Shown in pieces: positions 1-8,619 of a stretch of DNA of 61,695 bases; within the stretch, counting starts at the first letter, position 1, and each line of letters begins with the position of its first letter. Position numbers and translations under genes: made by a program. Source of the DNA: Oscillospiraceae bacterium (GTDB lineage: Bacteria; Bacillota; Clostridia; Oscillospirales; JAAYXM01); assembly GCA_017421025.1 (NCBI GenBank), contig JAFQME010000009.1:1-61695 (forward strand), written 5' to 3'. Under the pieces are notes generated by a model. That model saw nothing but the letters and a program-made list of their open reading frames with translations. It was not told the origin of the DNA and searched no databases.

Positions 1-2
1 AC

Positions 3-134
3 TGGGCATTTGACGCAGTCAAGGCAATGGTAGGAAATGGCTTCATCCAGGGAAGCGATGGCAAGATCAATCCGCAGGGCAACGCAACAAGAGCAGAAGT
101 TGCAGTGTTCCTGGATCGCATCATCAATAAGTAA
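3..134 (+). CDS. C-terminal end of an S-layer-homology (SLH) domain protein (partial)
   Basis: The window opens inside this gene. The 43 visible codons encode the end of an SLH repeat: a helix (FDAVKAMVGNGF), the turn GSDGKINP, and the closing helix with the hallmark TRAEVAVFLDRI. SLH repeats bind secondary cell-wall polymers and hold secreted proteins on the surface. A terminal position with a stop a few residues later is usual for the third SLH repeat. The upstream part, and so the function of the exported portion, lies outside the window. A strong terminator follows directly. Confidence 0.85.
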   Translation, partial: WAFDAVKAMVGNGFIQGSDGKINPQGNATRAEVAVFLDRIINK

Positions 135-145
135 ACACCAAAATA

Positions 146-177
146 AGAGGAGCAAGAGAAACCTTGCTCCTCTTTGT
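146..177 (+). terminator. Rho-independent terminator after the SLH gene
   Basis: A perfect 11-bp stem (146-156 with 163-173) encloses a 6-nt loop and is followed by a T-rich tail. It sits 11 bases after the SLH stop codon. Confidence 0.85.
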
Positions 178-211
178 CTATTATTTTAACCCTTAAAAAA
201 ACAAAAAGGTA

Positions 212-240
212 TTTTCAAAGGAATGTTTATCTGTTATAAT
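212..240 (+). promoter_or_regulatory. Sigma-A promoter of the first solute-binding protein gene
   Basis: The -10 box TATAAT (235-240) lies 17 bp after TTTTCA (212-217). A similar layout with related flanking bases precedes the paralogous gene at 2032, so the promoter region seems to have been duplicated with the gene. Confidence 0.7.
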
Positions 241-270
241 GAATTTACAATTTTTAAGGAGGATGAACAA

Positions 271-1845
271 ATGAAACAGACAACAAAGCGTATTTTGGCT
301 CTGGTTCTCGCTCTCGTGATGGTCGCAGCTCTTGCGGCTTGTGCTCCGAACGCAGAGAATCAGACTGCGGGCGAAGCACCGTGGGGCGAAGACGGAAAGC
401 CCTTTACCCCGGAAACCGAAATCAAGATTACCGTTAGCTCTCATGCAAGTTGGCCGTATGACGAAAACTGGGTCTATTGGAAATACCTCGTCGAAGGCTC
501 GGGTGCTACCGTTGACGTCGACGCAATCGTCGGTAGTGACTACAACACCAAGATTAACCTGATGATTGCGGACTCCGCAACCCTGCCGGACCTTCTCGAA
601 ATGGGCACGAAGTCCTTGGTCGACCAGCATGCAGCATCCGGAGCATTCATTGCGATTGACGATCATCTCGACGAAATGCCGAACTACACCAAGGCACTTG
701 AGTCTTATGATCCGGAAATCCGCGCAGGTCTTGAGCGCGAGCGCAAGAGCGCAGACGGTAAGATTTATCAGCCGATCGTCCTCGGCACCTCCACTGTTTA
801 CGGTGCACAGGGCTGGATGTATCGCCGCGACATCTTCGAAAAGCACGGTCTTGAAGTTCCGGAAACTCTGGACGATATGAAGGCTGTTGCAATCGAACTC
901 AAGAAGCTCTATCCGAATTCCTACCCGATCACCCTGCAGGGCGGTATGGGCGCAATCACCATCCTCGGCCCGGCGTTCAAGCCGTATATGGACTATGGTC
1001 CTTACTATGACTTCACCACCGAAGAGTGGAAGTACGGTGCACAGCAGGATGAGATGAAAGAACTCATCAGATGGATGCTCATGATGGCAGACGAAGGTCT
1101 ACTCCAGCCGCAGATTTACGGCATTGACGGTGCATCCTACGACGAATACATGACCAGCGACAAGACCTTCATCACTGCGCATTACCTTGTCCGCAAGAGT
1201 GTGTACAACGTCCCGATGAAGCAGACCAACCCGGAATACGACCTTGCTGAAATGGTCCCGGCTCGTGCAAACATCCCGACCGGTCAGAACAAGATGCCGA
1301 AGACCTCTGTCATCACCGGCGGTCTCACCGTTCCGAACACCAAGAAGCCCGACCGTATTGCAAATGCAATCCGCTTCCTCGACTACATGTATGCAGATTC
1401 CACCAAGGAACTCATGAGCTGGGGTAAGGAAGGCGAAACCTACCGCGTCAACGAAGCGGGCGAAAAGGAATTCATCCTTGAGCCGGGTGAAACTGTTCAG
1501 CTCAAGTACGGCATGGCGACCTCGGGTCTCCTGCAGCGCGTTGACGAGCTTGCATACAACGAAGCACTCGCATCCGGTTCCCCGATTGACCCGGCAATCT
1601 TCGAGTATGCGGAAGACAACGTCAACCCGCACAGATGGCTCTCCTTCAACGATGAGGAAATGGCAATCTTCAACCAGTACTATGATGCAGTCTTTAACTA
1701 CACCTGCGAAATGATTGACAAGTTCGTTCTGAGAACCGAGCCGCTCACCGATGAAAATTGGGAAAAGGGTCAGGCTCGCCTGAAAGAACTGGGTGTTGAA
1801 GAAATTCTCAAGATTTATCGTTCCGCTTGGGAGCGTGTAAAATAA
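271..1845 (+). CDS. Extracellular solute-binding lipoprotein, copy 1
   Basis: A 524-residue exported lipoprotein of the extracellular solute-binding family (LplA/YtcQ-like, sugar ABC type). A basic, hydrophobic signal peptide ends in the lipobox LAAC near residue 24, so the mature protein would be lipid-anchored outside the membrane. Binding-protein features include long stretches around DDHLDEMPNYTKAL and ANAIRFLDYMY. The start at 271 is chosen because AAGGAGG at 256-262 is correctly spaced; an upstream in-frame start would overlap the -10 box. No permease or ATPase gene is next to it, so it must work with a transporter encoded elsewhere. The neighbour at 2032 is a very close paralogue. The ligand cannot be read from sequence; an oligosaccharide is most likely. 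Confidence 0.85.
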   Translation: MKQTTKRILALVLALVMVAALAACAPNAENQTAGEAPWGEDGKPFTPETEIKITVSSHASWPYDENWVYWKYLVEGSGATVDVDAIVGSDYNTKINLMIADSATLPDLLEMGTKSLVDQHAASGAFIAIDDHLDEMPNYTKALESYDPEIRAGLERERKSADGKIYQPIVLGTSTVYGAQGWMYRRDIFEKHGLEVPETLDDMKAVAIELKKLYPNSYPITLQGGMGAITILGPAFKPYMDYGPYYDFTTEEWKYGAQQDEMKELIRWMLMMADEGLLQPQIYGIDGASYDEYMTSDKTFITAHYLVRKSVYNVPMKQTNPEYDLAEMVPARANIPTGQNKMPKTSVITGGLTVPNTKKPDRIANAIRFLDYMYADSTKELMSWGKEGETYRVNEAGEKEFILEPGETVQLKYGMATSGLLQRVDELAYNEALASGSPIDPAIFEYAEDNVNPHRWLSFNDEEMAIFNQYYDAVFNYTCEMIDKFVLRTEPLTDENWEKGQARLKELGVEEILKIYRSAWERVK

Positions 1846-1900
1846 GATCAATAGGAATTCTTTCTTGCGCATTTGCGCAGATTCATTCTTTTCCTTCTCC

Positions 1901-1933
1901 GTGCAAGGGCCTGCATTTTGCAGGTCCTTGCAC
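1901..1933 (+). terminator. Hairpin between the two solute-binding protein genes
   Basis: Two arms of about 14 bases (1901-1914 and 1920-1933), pairing except for one position, form a strong stem. The downstream sequence is A/T-rich but lacks a clean T run, so it may be a weak terminator or an mRNA-stabilising hairpin. A smaller hairpin lies at about 1866-1879. Confidence 0.5.
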
Positions 1934-1969
1934 ACATTTATATAAAAATAAAAAACTTTAGAAAAAGTA

Positions 1970-1998
1970 TTTCCAAACAACAAAGAATCTGTTACAAT
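1970..1998 (+). promoter_or_regulatory. Sigma-A promoter of the second solute-binding protein gene
   Basis: TTTCCA (1970-1975) and TACAAT (1993-1998) are 17 bp apart. The region resembles the promoter at 212-240, including the bases ATCTGTTA before the -10 box. Confidence 0.6.
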
Positions 1999-2031
1999 AA
2001 AATTACCCTAATATTTTAAGGAGGAAAAAAC

Positions 2032-3606
2032 ATGAAACAAACGACAAAGCGCATTTTGGCTCTGGTCCTCGCTCTTGTCATGGTAGCAGCACTTGCAGCT
2101 TGCGCACCAAACGGTGGCGGTCAGGTTGCAGGCGAAGCACCGTGGGGCGAAGATGGCAAACCCTTTACCCCGGAGACCGAAATCAAGATCACCATCAGCT
2201 CTCATGCAAGCTGGCCGTATGATGAAAACTGGAAAATCTGGCAGTACTTCATCGAAGGCTCCGGTGCTACCATCGATGTTGACGCAATCGTCGGCAGCGA
2301 CTACGGCACCAAGGTCAATCTGATGGTTGCAGACTCTGCAACCCTGCCGGATCTGCTTGAAATGGCTGACAAGGCTCTGCTCGATCAGCACGTTTCCGCA
2401 GGCGCATTTATCTCCGTTGACGATCACCTCGATCAGATGCCGAACTACACCAAGGCTCTGAATGCAATTGATCCGGAAATCCGTGCAGGCCTTGAGCGTG
2501 AACGCAAGAGCGCAGACGGTAAGGTCTACTGGCCGATCGTTCTCGGTACCGGTACCGTGCAGAGTGCACAGGGCTGGCTGTACCGTGAAGACATCTTCAA
2601 AAAGCACGGCCTGAAATCTCCGGAAACCTTGCAGGATCTCCATGACGTCGCAGTTGAACTCAAGAAGCTCTATCCGGAATCCTATCCGCTGGTCATGCGT
2701 GGCGGTATGGGTGCTCTGACCGTTCTCGGCCCGGCATTCAAGCCGTACATGGACTATGGTGTTTACTATGACTTCACCACCGAAGAGTGGAAGTTCGGTG
2801 CACAGCAGGAAGAGATGAAGGAACTCCTCAAGTGGCTGCTCTCCATGGCAGACGAAGGTCTGCTCCAGCCGGAAATCTACGGCATGGACAATGCAACCTT
2901 TGACGAATATGTCACCAACGACAAACTCTTTATGACCAACCACTACTTGGTCCGTCAGGCATACTATAATGTCCCGATGAAGAAGACCCGCCCGGAATTC
3001 AACCTCATCGCAATGGTCCCGGCTCGTGCAAACATCCCGACCGGTCAGAACAAGATGGCGAAGACCTCCATCATCCGTAACGGTTTGACCATCCCGAACA
3101 CCAAGAACGAAGCTCGCATCTCCAATGCAATCCGTCTCCTCGACTGGATGTATTCCGACGATGCAATGCAGATCCTTGGTTGGGGTAAGGAAGGCGAGAC
3201 CTACAAGGTCAACGCAGACGGCACCAAGTCCTATATCTTGGAAGAAGGCGAAACCGTCCAGCTCAAGTACGGTGTTGCTACCTCCGGTCTCCTTCAGAGA
3301 ATCGAAGAGTATGCATACAACGAAGCGGTTGCATCCGGTTCCCCGATCGATCCGGCAATCTTTGAGTATGCAGAAGACAACGTCAACCCGATGGCATGGC
3401 TCTCCTTCAACGAAGAAGAGCAGGCAATCTACAACCAGTACTATGACGCAGTGTTCAACTATACTTGCGAGTTCCTCGACAAGTTTGTTCTGAGAACCGA
3501 GCCGCTCACCGATGAAAATTGGGAAAAGGCTCAGGCTCGTCTGAAAGAACTGGGTGTTGATGAAGTTCTGAAGATTTACGAGTCTGCTTGGCAGCGTGTA
3601 AAATAA
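2032..3606 (+). CDS. Extracellular solute-binding lipoprotein, copy 2
   Basis: A tandem paralogue of the gene at 271 and the same length, 524 residues. Signal peptide and lipobox (LAAC before CAPNGGG) are nearly identical, and long blocks such as VPARANIPTGQNKM and TEPLTDENWEK are shared. Differences are scattered through the ligand-binding part (for example YREDIFKKHGLKSPETLQD against YRRDIFEKHGLEVPETLDD), so the two may bind related but distinct solutes or be expressed under different conditions. AAGGAGG lies just upstream of the ATG. Each copy has its own promoter, and a terminator follows this one. No ABC permease is adjacent. Confidence 0.85.
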   Translation: MKQTTKRILALVLALVMVAALAACAPNGGGQVAGEAPWGEDGKPFTPETEIKITISSHASWPYDENWKIWQYFIEGSGATIDVDAIVGSDYGTKVNLMVADSATLPDLLEMADKALLDQHVSAGAFISVDDHLDQMPNYTKALNAIDPEIRAGLERERKSADGKVYWPIVLGTGTVQSAQGWLYREDIFKKHGLKSPETLQDLHDVAVELKKLYPESYPLVMRGGMGALTVLGPAFKPYMDYGVYYDFTTEEWKFGAQQEEMKELLKWLLSMADEGLLQPEIYGMDNATFDEYVTNDKLFMTNHYLVRQAYYNVPMKKTRPEFNLIAMVPARANIPTGQNKMAKTSIIRNGLTIPNTKNEARISNAIRLLDWMYSDDAMQILGWGKEGETYKVNADGTKSYILEEGETVQLKYGVATSGLLQRIEEYAYNEAVASGSPIDPAIFEYAEDNVNPMAWLSFNEEEQAIYNQYYDAVFNYTCEFLDKFVLRTEPLTDENWEKAQARLKELGVDEVLKIYESAWQRVK

Positions 3607-3618
3607 GCAGAAACTAAT

Positions 3619-3654
3619 AAAAGGTGAGTAACGGAAGTTACTCACCTTTTTCTT
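3619..3654 (+). terminator. Rho-independent terminator after the second solute-binding protein gene
   Basis: A 14-bp perfect stem (3619-3632 with 3637-3650) with a 4-nt loop is followed by a T tract. Confidence 0.9.
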
Positions 3655-3662
3655 TGCAAGAA

Positions 3663-3692
3663 AAAACCGACAGGTTTCAACCTGCCGGTTTT
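3663..3692 (-). terminator. Terminator of purA
   Basis: On the minus strand a hairpin built from a seven-base and a four-base segment separated by one mismatch is followed by T residues, 8 bases after the purA stop codon. Confidence 0.8.
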
Positions 3693-3699
3693 ATATTTC

Positions 3700-4971
3700 T
3701 TATCTGTAAATAATCTGATCACGTGCCGGACCGATGCCGATGATGGAAATCGGGCAGCCGCACATCTCTTCGACCGCTTCCACATATTTCTTAACAGATG
3801 CGGGGAATTCGTCATAACTCTTGACGTCCGAGATGTTTTCCGGGAAGCCTTCAAACTCCTCATAAATCGGCTTGCAACGAGCCAAATCGTCCAAGTCTGC
3901 CGGGAAATCCTTGATGATTTCGCCGTCCAACTCGTATGCGGTACAAACCTTGATGGTATCCAAACCGCAGAGCGGGTCAATTTTATTGAGGATAATAGAG
4001 GTCAGACCGTTGACACGGACCGCATAGCGTGCGATTACCGCATCAAACCAACCGGTACGACGGGGACGACCTGTGGTGGTACCAAACTCGCCACCCTGCT
4101 GACGGATGTATTCACCGACTTCGTCATCAAGCTCGGTCGGGAACGGACCTTTGCCAACACGGGTGGTATAGCCCTTGAAAATGCCGTATACTTCGTCAAT
4201 CAAGGTCGGACCGATACCGGAGCCGATGCAGACGCCGCCTGCAACCGGATGCGAGGAGGTAACATACGGATAAGTACCCATGTCAAGATCGAGCAGGGTG
4301 CCCTGTGCACCTTCAAACATGACATTTTTTCCAGCCTTGAGGTAGTCATAAATCATGCTGCTGGTATCGCAAACAAACGGACGCAGACGCTCGGAATAGG
4401 TGCGGTATTCTGCGATGATTGCATCAGCATCGAGAGCCGGTGCATCATACAGCTTTGTAATCACACGGTTTTTGAGCTCGCAGCACTCACGTACACGGCG
4501 CTCAAACTTCTCGGGAGAGACAAAATCGTGCATACGCAGACCGCAACGCTCTGCTTTGTCCATATAGCACGGACCGATACCGCGCTTGGTGGTGCCAATG
4601 TCGCCGGCGCCACGTGCTTTCTCGGAAAGGTCATCCAAAGTGATGTGCCACGGCATGATGACGTGCGCACGAGCATCAATCTTCAAATGATCCAACTTCA
4701 CACCCTGTGCGGTGAGAGTGTCCATCTCCTCTAAAATCACCTTCGGGTCGATGACCGTACCCGCACCAACAACATTGATTGTTCCCGGATACAGAATACC
4801 GGACGGGACAAGGTGCAATTTATAAGTCACATCACCAACAATGACGGTGTGACCTGCGTTATTTCCGCCTTGTGAACGCACAACCAAATCGGCTTCGGAA
4901 GAAAAAATGTCGATAAACTTCCCTTTTCCTTCGTCACCCCACTGTGCGCCAAGAACCAACTTACCGGACAT
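3700..4971 (-). CDS. purA: Adenylosuccinate synthetase
   Basis: Cytosolic enzyme that joins IMP and aspartate using GTP to form adenylosuccinate, the first committed step from IMP to AMP. The 423-residue length is normal. The N-terminal P-loop and catalytic signature GAQWGDEGKGK sits at residues 8-18, with the catalytic Asp13; NNAGHTVIV follows with the second catalytic histidine. TTKRGIGPCYMDKAERCG and TTTGRPRRTGWFD are further family motifs. The start at 4971 gives the canonical N-terminus and has AAAAGGAGA upstream; a longer in-frame extension would add an unrelated hydrophobic stretch. It is transcribed alone, divergent from the acetyltransferase gene, with terminators at its end. Confidence 0.97.
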   Translation of the reverse strand: MSGKLVLGAQWGDEGKGKFIDIFSSEADLVVRSQGGNNAGHTVIVGDVTYKLHLVPSGILYPGTINVVGAGTVIDPKVILEEMDTLTAQGVKLDHLKIDARAHVIMPWHITLDDLSEKARGAGDIGTTKRGIGPCYMDKAERCGLRMHDFVSPEKFERRVRECCELKNRVITKLYDAPALDADAIIAEYRTYSERLRPFVCDTSSMIYDYLKAGKNVMFEGAQGTLLDLDMGTYPYVTSSHPVAGGVCIGSGIGPTLIDEVYGIFKGYTTRVGKGPFPTELDDEVGEYIRQQGGEFGTTTGRPRRTGWFDAVIARYAVRVNGLTSIILNKIDPLCGLDTIKVCTAYELDGEIIKDFPADLDDLARCKPIYEEFEGFPENISDVKSYDEFPASVKKYVEAVEEMCGCPISIIGIGPARDQIIYR

Positions 4972-5024
4972 AGGGACATCTCCTTTTTTTACAAACATCG
5001 GTGCTATTACAGCACACCCGATAT

Positions 5025-5054
5025 AGTATACCACAACTAATAGAAAAAAGACAA
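5025..5054 (-). promoter_or_regulatory. Promoter of purA
   Basis: On the minus strand TTGTCT (5049-5054) and TATACT (5025-5030) are 18 bp apart, placing the transcript start shortly before the purA ribosome site. Confidence 0.7.
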
Positions 5055-5061
5055 CAGGTAA

Positions 5062-5091
5062 TTGCAATTCTTTTTTCATTTATGGTACAAT
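5062..5091 (+). promoter_or_regulatory. Promoter of the GNAT-epimerase operon
   Basis: TTGCAA (5062-5067) and TACAAT (5086-5091) are 18 bp apart. The position of the -10 box rules out the ATG at 5093 as the start of the downstream gene. Confidence 0.65.
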
Positions 5092-5116
5092 AATGATGAA
5101 AAAAGGGGGACCCGCC

Positions 5117-5581
5117 ATGAAATTTGAAATGATTTTTGATCATCCCGAGCACCGAGCCACGGTTGCAAAGTGGATGTACGATGAATTTTGCAAGACCGAC
5201 CGTCCGAGTGTTTCTTATGAGGACATGATGAAAAAACTGGGGAGCCGCACCAGAAACTTTCCTTACACCTTCCTTGCACTTGAGGGAGATGTCCCGGTCG
5301 GAACGGTCACACTTTATGAAAATGACCTCAAGGGCGAGAGCCTTTCGCCGTGGATGGGGTCTTTGGTGGTAGCGCCCGAACTGCGTGGATGCGGGTTTGG
5401 ACGGGAACTCATTGCGTTCATCCAGGGGTTTGCACGTGGCTTGGGGTATGACACATTATATCTTCGCACCGAGCATACTGCAAAATATTATGAGCGCTTG
5501 GGCTGGAGTTTCGTCAAATACACGGTGGATCCGGCATACGATTTGGAGACCGATGTGTATCAGTGGAATTTGGAGGATTAG
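5117..5581 (+). CDS. GNAT-family N-acetyltransferase
   Basis: A 154-residue acetyl-CoA-dependent acyltransferase. The acetyl-CoA binding loop is visible as VVAPELRGCGFGRELI (the R-x-x-G-x-G/A motif), followed by LYLRTEHTAKYYERLGW, the usual beta5-alpha4 end of the fold. The substrate cannot be inferred. The start at 5117 follows GGGGGA; the earlier ATG at 5093 overlaps the promoter. The stop codon is 3 bases from the next gene, so the two are surely co-transcribed. Confidence 0.85.
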   Translation: MKFEMIFDHPEHRATVAKWMYDEFCKTDRPSVSYEDMMKKLGSRTRNFPYTFLALEGDVPVGTVTLYENDLKGESLSPWMGSLVVAPELRGCGFGRELIAFIQGFARGLGYDTLYLRTEHTAKYYERLGWSFVKYTVDPAYDLETDVYQWNLED

Positions 5582-5584
5582 AAG

Positions 5585-6409
5585 ATGTACCGAGTGAGTG
5601 AACAACAAGACCGATTTGTTTCCTATTTGCTGGAGGATGGGGAAAACAGCGTGCGCATTTTATCCAAGCGTGGCGGGATTCCCATCAGTTTTGTCTGTGG
5701 CGGAGAAGAACTGCTTTATGTCAATCCGGAAACCGTGGAGGACCTCAGCCGTGAGGTGCGTGGCGGAATTCCGATTCTGTTTCCCGCTTGCGGACGTCTC
5801 AAAGAAGGACCTTACGGAGCCGTGAAAAAACACGGGTTTGCACGGGAAGCGCTTTGGGAATGCCGTGGTCAGAGCACCGCAGATTCCGCTTGCGTTACGC
5901 TGGGTATCTCGGATACCCAGGAAACCCGTAAAACCTTTCCGCATGCATTTGACTTAGAACATACATATACACTAAAAGGCAACACACTGACTGTGCGGCA
6001 GACCGTGACCAACACAGGTGACGGACCGATGCCGTTTTCTCTTGGACTCCATCCGTATTTCAAGATTGATCCTACAATTGCAACCGCCACCGTGCCGTCA
6101 CATACCTATGAGGGACTGGACGGAAAAGGCGAATTTGACGGAACATTCCAATTCAAAAACGACTATGATTCGGTTTGCAGCAATCTTTTTGGTTCAGAAG
6201 CGGTGATGAATACCGGGCTTGGAAGAACGGTTCGAATCATTGCATCGGGAAATTACAACTATTTTGTGGTATGGTGTCCTCAAGACGCAGAGTTTGCCTG
6301 CATAGAGCCGTGGACCGCACCGCCCAATGCACTGAATTCCGGGGTGGATCTCATCACACTTAAGGCAGGGGAACGCGCGGAATTTGAGATGAAGATTGTT
6401 GTGGAATGA
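5585..6409 (+). CDS. Aldose 1-epimerase family protein (mutarotase-like)
   Basis: A 274-residue beta-sandwich protein of the galactose-mutarotase superfamily. These enzymes interconvert the alpha and beta anomers of free or phosphorylated hexoses in the cytoplasm. Visible motifs are RGGIPILFPACGRL, KKHGFAR with the substrate-binding His/Arg, LGLHPYF with the catalytic-type histidine, and EPWTAPPNALNSG near the C-terminus. The pattern is closer to LacX and hexose-6-phosphate mutarotases than to GalM proper. GGAGG inside the end of the acetyltransferase gene provides its ribosome site. The 3' end overlaps the convergent flippase gene by 50 bp. Confidence 0.85.
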   Translation: MYRVSEQQDRFVSYLLEDGENSVRILSKRGGIPISFVCGGEELLYVNPETVEDLSREVRGGIPILFPACGRLKEGPYGAVKKHGFAREALWECRGQSTADSACVTLGISDTQETRKTFPHAFDLEHTYTLKGNTLTVRQTVTNTGDGPMPFSLGLHPYFKIDPTIATATVPSHTYEGLDGKGEFDGTFQFKNDYDSVCSNLFGSEAVMNTGLGRTVRIIASGNYNYFVVWCPQDAEFACIEPWTAPPNALNSGVDLITLKAGERAEFEMKIVVE

Positions 6410-7904
6410 GCGTGTGAAAATAGCGCAAAAACGAGGTCCCTTGGGCACGCAAGGCGCATAGATACAACGCCAAACCAAGACCTGCAGAAAACAGAATTGC
6501 AAGTAAAAGGGAGAGTCCGTCGGCAATCATGCGCAGAAATACCGCTCGCACGCAGAGGCAGGACAAAAGCCCGGACAGTGTCGGTGTAACCAACCAGTTA
6601 CGCCACGGCACACGAAGCGAGAGTGCGGACTGCACAGTGCGCAGGTTGAGCAGCGCAATCAGCAGGGTGGAGAGCAGGTTTCCAACCAAAAAACCCACCA
6701 TACCAAAATGCCCGACCGCCCAAGTACCGCCAAGCTGTACCACTCCGCCCAAAATCACATGGAGCGCAGCAGCACGCTGTTTTCCGATGCCGCTGAGGAT
6801 AGCGGCGGAAATCAGTTGATAGAATCCCAAAAAAGTGACCAGGCAAAGCGGAAGCAGAAATGCTTCCGCTGTTTTTTGTCCGTAAAGCAACTGCGAGAGT
6901 GGATTGGCAAGCGGAATCAGAAGGGCAGTGGAAAAACACGCAAGCAGACCGCTCATATGCAGAGCTTTTCCTGCTTTTCTGCGCACATCGGAATGATTCC
7001 GCAACACCATGCTTTCTGCAAGACGTGGCACCAATACCAGTGTGAGCGGACCGAGCAGGGCAAAGGGGAGCGTGAGCAGGGGAATGGTCATGCCAAACAA
7101 GACCCCGTATTCTGAAATCGCTTGTGCTTCCGAGTACCCGAATACCACAAGGCGTTGCGGGATCAAAACCGCACCGAGTGAGGAGAGCAGGGTATTGGCA
7201 ACCGCACTCAGCGTGAGAGGCGCTGCAACAGAAATTAGCCGAGAGCGTGTGGTGTGGACACGAGTGGGCGGAACTTTTTTGAAAAAGCGGGAGAGTAAGA
7301 CCACACTCACAATCTCACTCAACACCATGCCGAGTACGATGCAAGCGCAGATTTCCCCCGGACTTTGTGGCTTTCGCAGAGAGAGGAGAAGTGCCACTGC
7401 CAAAAACCGCACGCTTTGCTCGGTGAGTTCAGAAGTGATGGGTGGTCGGGAGACTCCGATGCCGTAGAAATAGTTTTTATAGAGATTCTCAAACCCGGTA
7501 AGAAGCAGACAGGGCAGAAGCAAAAGCAGAGAATTTCGGGTTTCTGCGTTTCCGAGAAGATGTTCTCCGATGAATTCGGAACAGCAGAGAGTAAGACAAG
7601 CGATGCAGAAAAAGAGCAGAAGAAACAACCGTCGTCCACGTTTCAGAGCGATTTGCGCCCCAAAGAAACTTCCGTGCGCCGCTTCTTCCGCAGCGAGTGT
7701 GGAAACTGCCATGGTAAGCCCCGATAACGTGACCGCTTGCAAAAATGAGTAAAACGGCAGAACCAGTTGATAAATCCCCATTCCTTCTGCGCCTGCTGCA
7801 CGACCGAGGAAGATACGATATGCAAAGCCTAAGAGATTGAGTACGATTCCGGATGCGGTGAGAATCGAGATTCGATAAAATACCGAGTGTGTCGATGGTT
7901 TCAA
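6360..7904 (-). CDS. SpoVB-like polysaccharide/lipid flippase (MOP superfamily)
   Basis: A 514-residue integral membrane protein with about 14 hydrophobic segments, of the MVF/SpoVB branch of the MOP flippases. These move lipid-linked glycans across the cytoplasmic membrane; SpoVB is used in spore cortex synthesis. The opening (YRISILTASGIVLNLLGFAYR then GRAAGAEGMGIYQL) is typical of SpoVB-type proteins. No ATG is available at the expected N-terminus. TTG at 7904 is chosen because GGGGG lies at the right distance and the family start falls there; longer versions would run into cysE. A terminator-like hairpin (7935-7964) lies just upstream, so expression may depend on read-through from cysE. 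The 3' end overlaps the epimerase gene tail to tail. Confidence 0.85.
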   Translation of the reverse strand: MKPSTHSVFYRISILTASGIVLNLLGFAYRIFLGRAAGAEGMGIYQLVLPFYSFLQAVTLSGLTMAVSTLAAEEAAHGSFFGAQIALKRGRRLFLLLFFCIACLTLCCSEFIGEHLLGNAETRNSLLLLLPCLLLTGFENLYKNYFYGIGVSRPPITSELTEQSVRFLAVALLLSLRKPQSPGEICACIVLGMVLSEIVSVVLLSRFFKKVPPTRVHTTRSRLISVAAPLTLSAVANTLLSSLGAVLIPQRLVVFGYSEAQAISEYGVLFGMTIPLLTLPFALLGPLTLVLVPRLAESMVLRNHSDVRRKAGKALHMSGLLACFSTALLIPLANPLSQLLYGQKTAEAFLLPLCLVTFLGFYQLISAAILSGIGKQRAAALHVILGGVVQLGGTWAVGHFGMVGFLVGNLLSTLLIALLNLRTVQSALSLRVPWRNWLVTPTLSGLLSCLCVRAVFLRMIADGLSLLLAILFSAGLGLALYLCALRAQGTSFLRYFHTLIPQQSSSQIPRVPLP

Positions 7905-7934
7905 ACCCTCGCCCCCTTTGGTATTTATCGTATG

Positions 7935-7964
7935 AAAAAACACGGTCCGAAAGACCGTGTTTTT
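7935..7964 (-). terminator. Hairpin terminator after cysE
   Basis: A perfect stem with A and T tracts on its flanks (arms about 7935-7947 and 7953-7964) begins directly after the cysE stop codon. It can act on either strand; on the minus strand it lies between cysE and the flippase start. Confidence 0.85.
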
Positions 7965-7965
7965 G

Positions 7966-8607
7966 TTACTTGTTTTGAGTTTCTTCCAATGCTTTTTCCA
8001 AACGCTCGAGTCGGATTCGAAGCGCACAGAGCTCCTGTGCGGTCGGGTCGGGCATATGGACCTGATCCAAATCCGCTTCACAGGTACGTTTTCCTCCGCA
8101 ACGCACGATACGGGCGGGAACACCCACTGCGGTACAGTGTTCGGGGACTTCGTCCAGCACCACGGCGTTTGCCGCAATTTTGGCATGATCGCCAACCTTA
8201 AATGGACCAAGCACCTTTGCACCGGCACCGATCATGACATTGTTTCCAATGGTGGGATGACGTTTGCCGACATCTTTTCCCGTACCGCCCAAGGTGACGC
8301 CTTGGTAGAGGGTACAGTAGTCGCCTACCTCGGCGGTCTCACCGATGACGATGCCCATGCCGTGGTCGATCATCACACCTTTCCCGATTTTGGCGGCAGG
8401 ATGGATTTCCACACCGGTCCAGAATCGGTTTGCCTGCGAGATCCAACGAGCCAAAAACTTCATATGGTGACGGTAAAACCAATGCGCCATACGGTGACCG
8501 ATGAGGGCATGAACGCCCGAATAGAGCAGGAATATTTCGAGTTTACTGCGGGCGGCAGGATCTCGTTCTTTGATAACATTCAAATCTGCGCGCAGATTGT
8601 CAAACAT
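7966..8607 (-). CDS. cysE: Serine O-acetyltransferase
   Basis: Cytosolic trimeric left-handed beta-helix enzyme that acetylates L-serine with acetyl-CoA, giving O-acetylserine for cysteine synthesis. At 213 residues it is the shorter Gram-positive form. The N-terminal helical part contains FLLYSGVHALIGHRMAHW, and the hexapeptide region shows IDHGMGIVIGETA, QGVTLGGTG, KRHPTIGNNV and GVPARIV, all diagnostic for CysE. The last 30 residues look like a coiled coil. Its ATG has GGAGAG upstream. It is 12 bp after the M24 peptidase gene in the same direction, probably one operon with the two genes upstream. No cysK is present in the window. Confidence 0.95.
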   Translation of the reverse strand: MFDNLRADLNVIKERDPAARSKLEIFLLYSGVHALIGHRMAHWFYRHHMKFLARWISQANRFWTGVEIHPAAKIGKGVMIDHGMGIVIGETAEVGDYCTLYQGVTLGGTGKDVGKRHPTIGNNVMIGAGAKVLGPFKVGDHAKIAANAVVLDEVPEHCTAVGVPARIVRCGGKRTCEADLDQVHMPDPTAQELCALRIRLERLEKALEETQNK

Positions 8608-8619
8608 AATGCTCTCTCC

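Noticed and set aside
2008..3645. A long antisense open frame (545 codons) across the second solute-binding gene, with a similar one across the first
   Set aside because: It mirrors the real gene's codon bias; the translation has no recognisable domains and is rich in Cys and His, and the plus-strand gene has ribosome site, signal peptide and family match.
4249..4734. A 161-codon plus-strand open frame inside purA
   Set aside because: Antisense shadow of a fully recognisable enzyme.
7905..8228. A longer flippase start inside cysE
   Set aside because: The extra 108 residues would be a shadow of cysE and are not part of SpoVB-like proteins.
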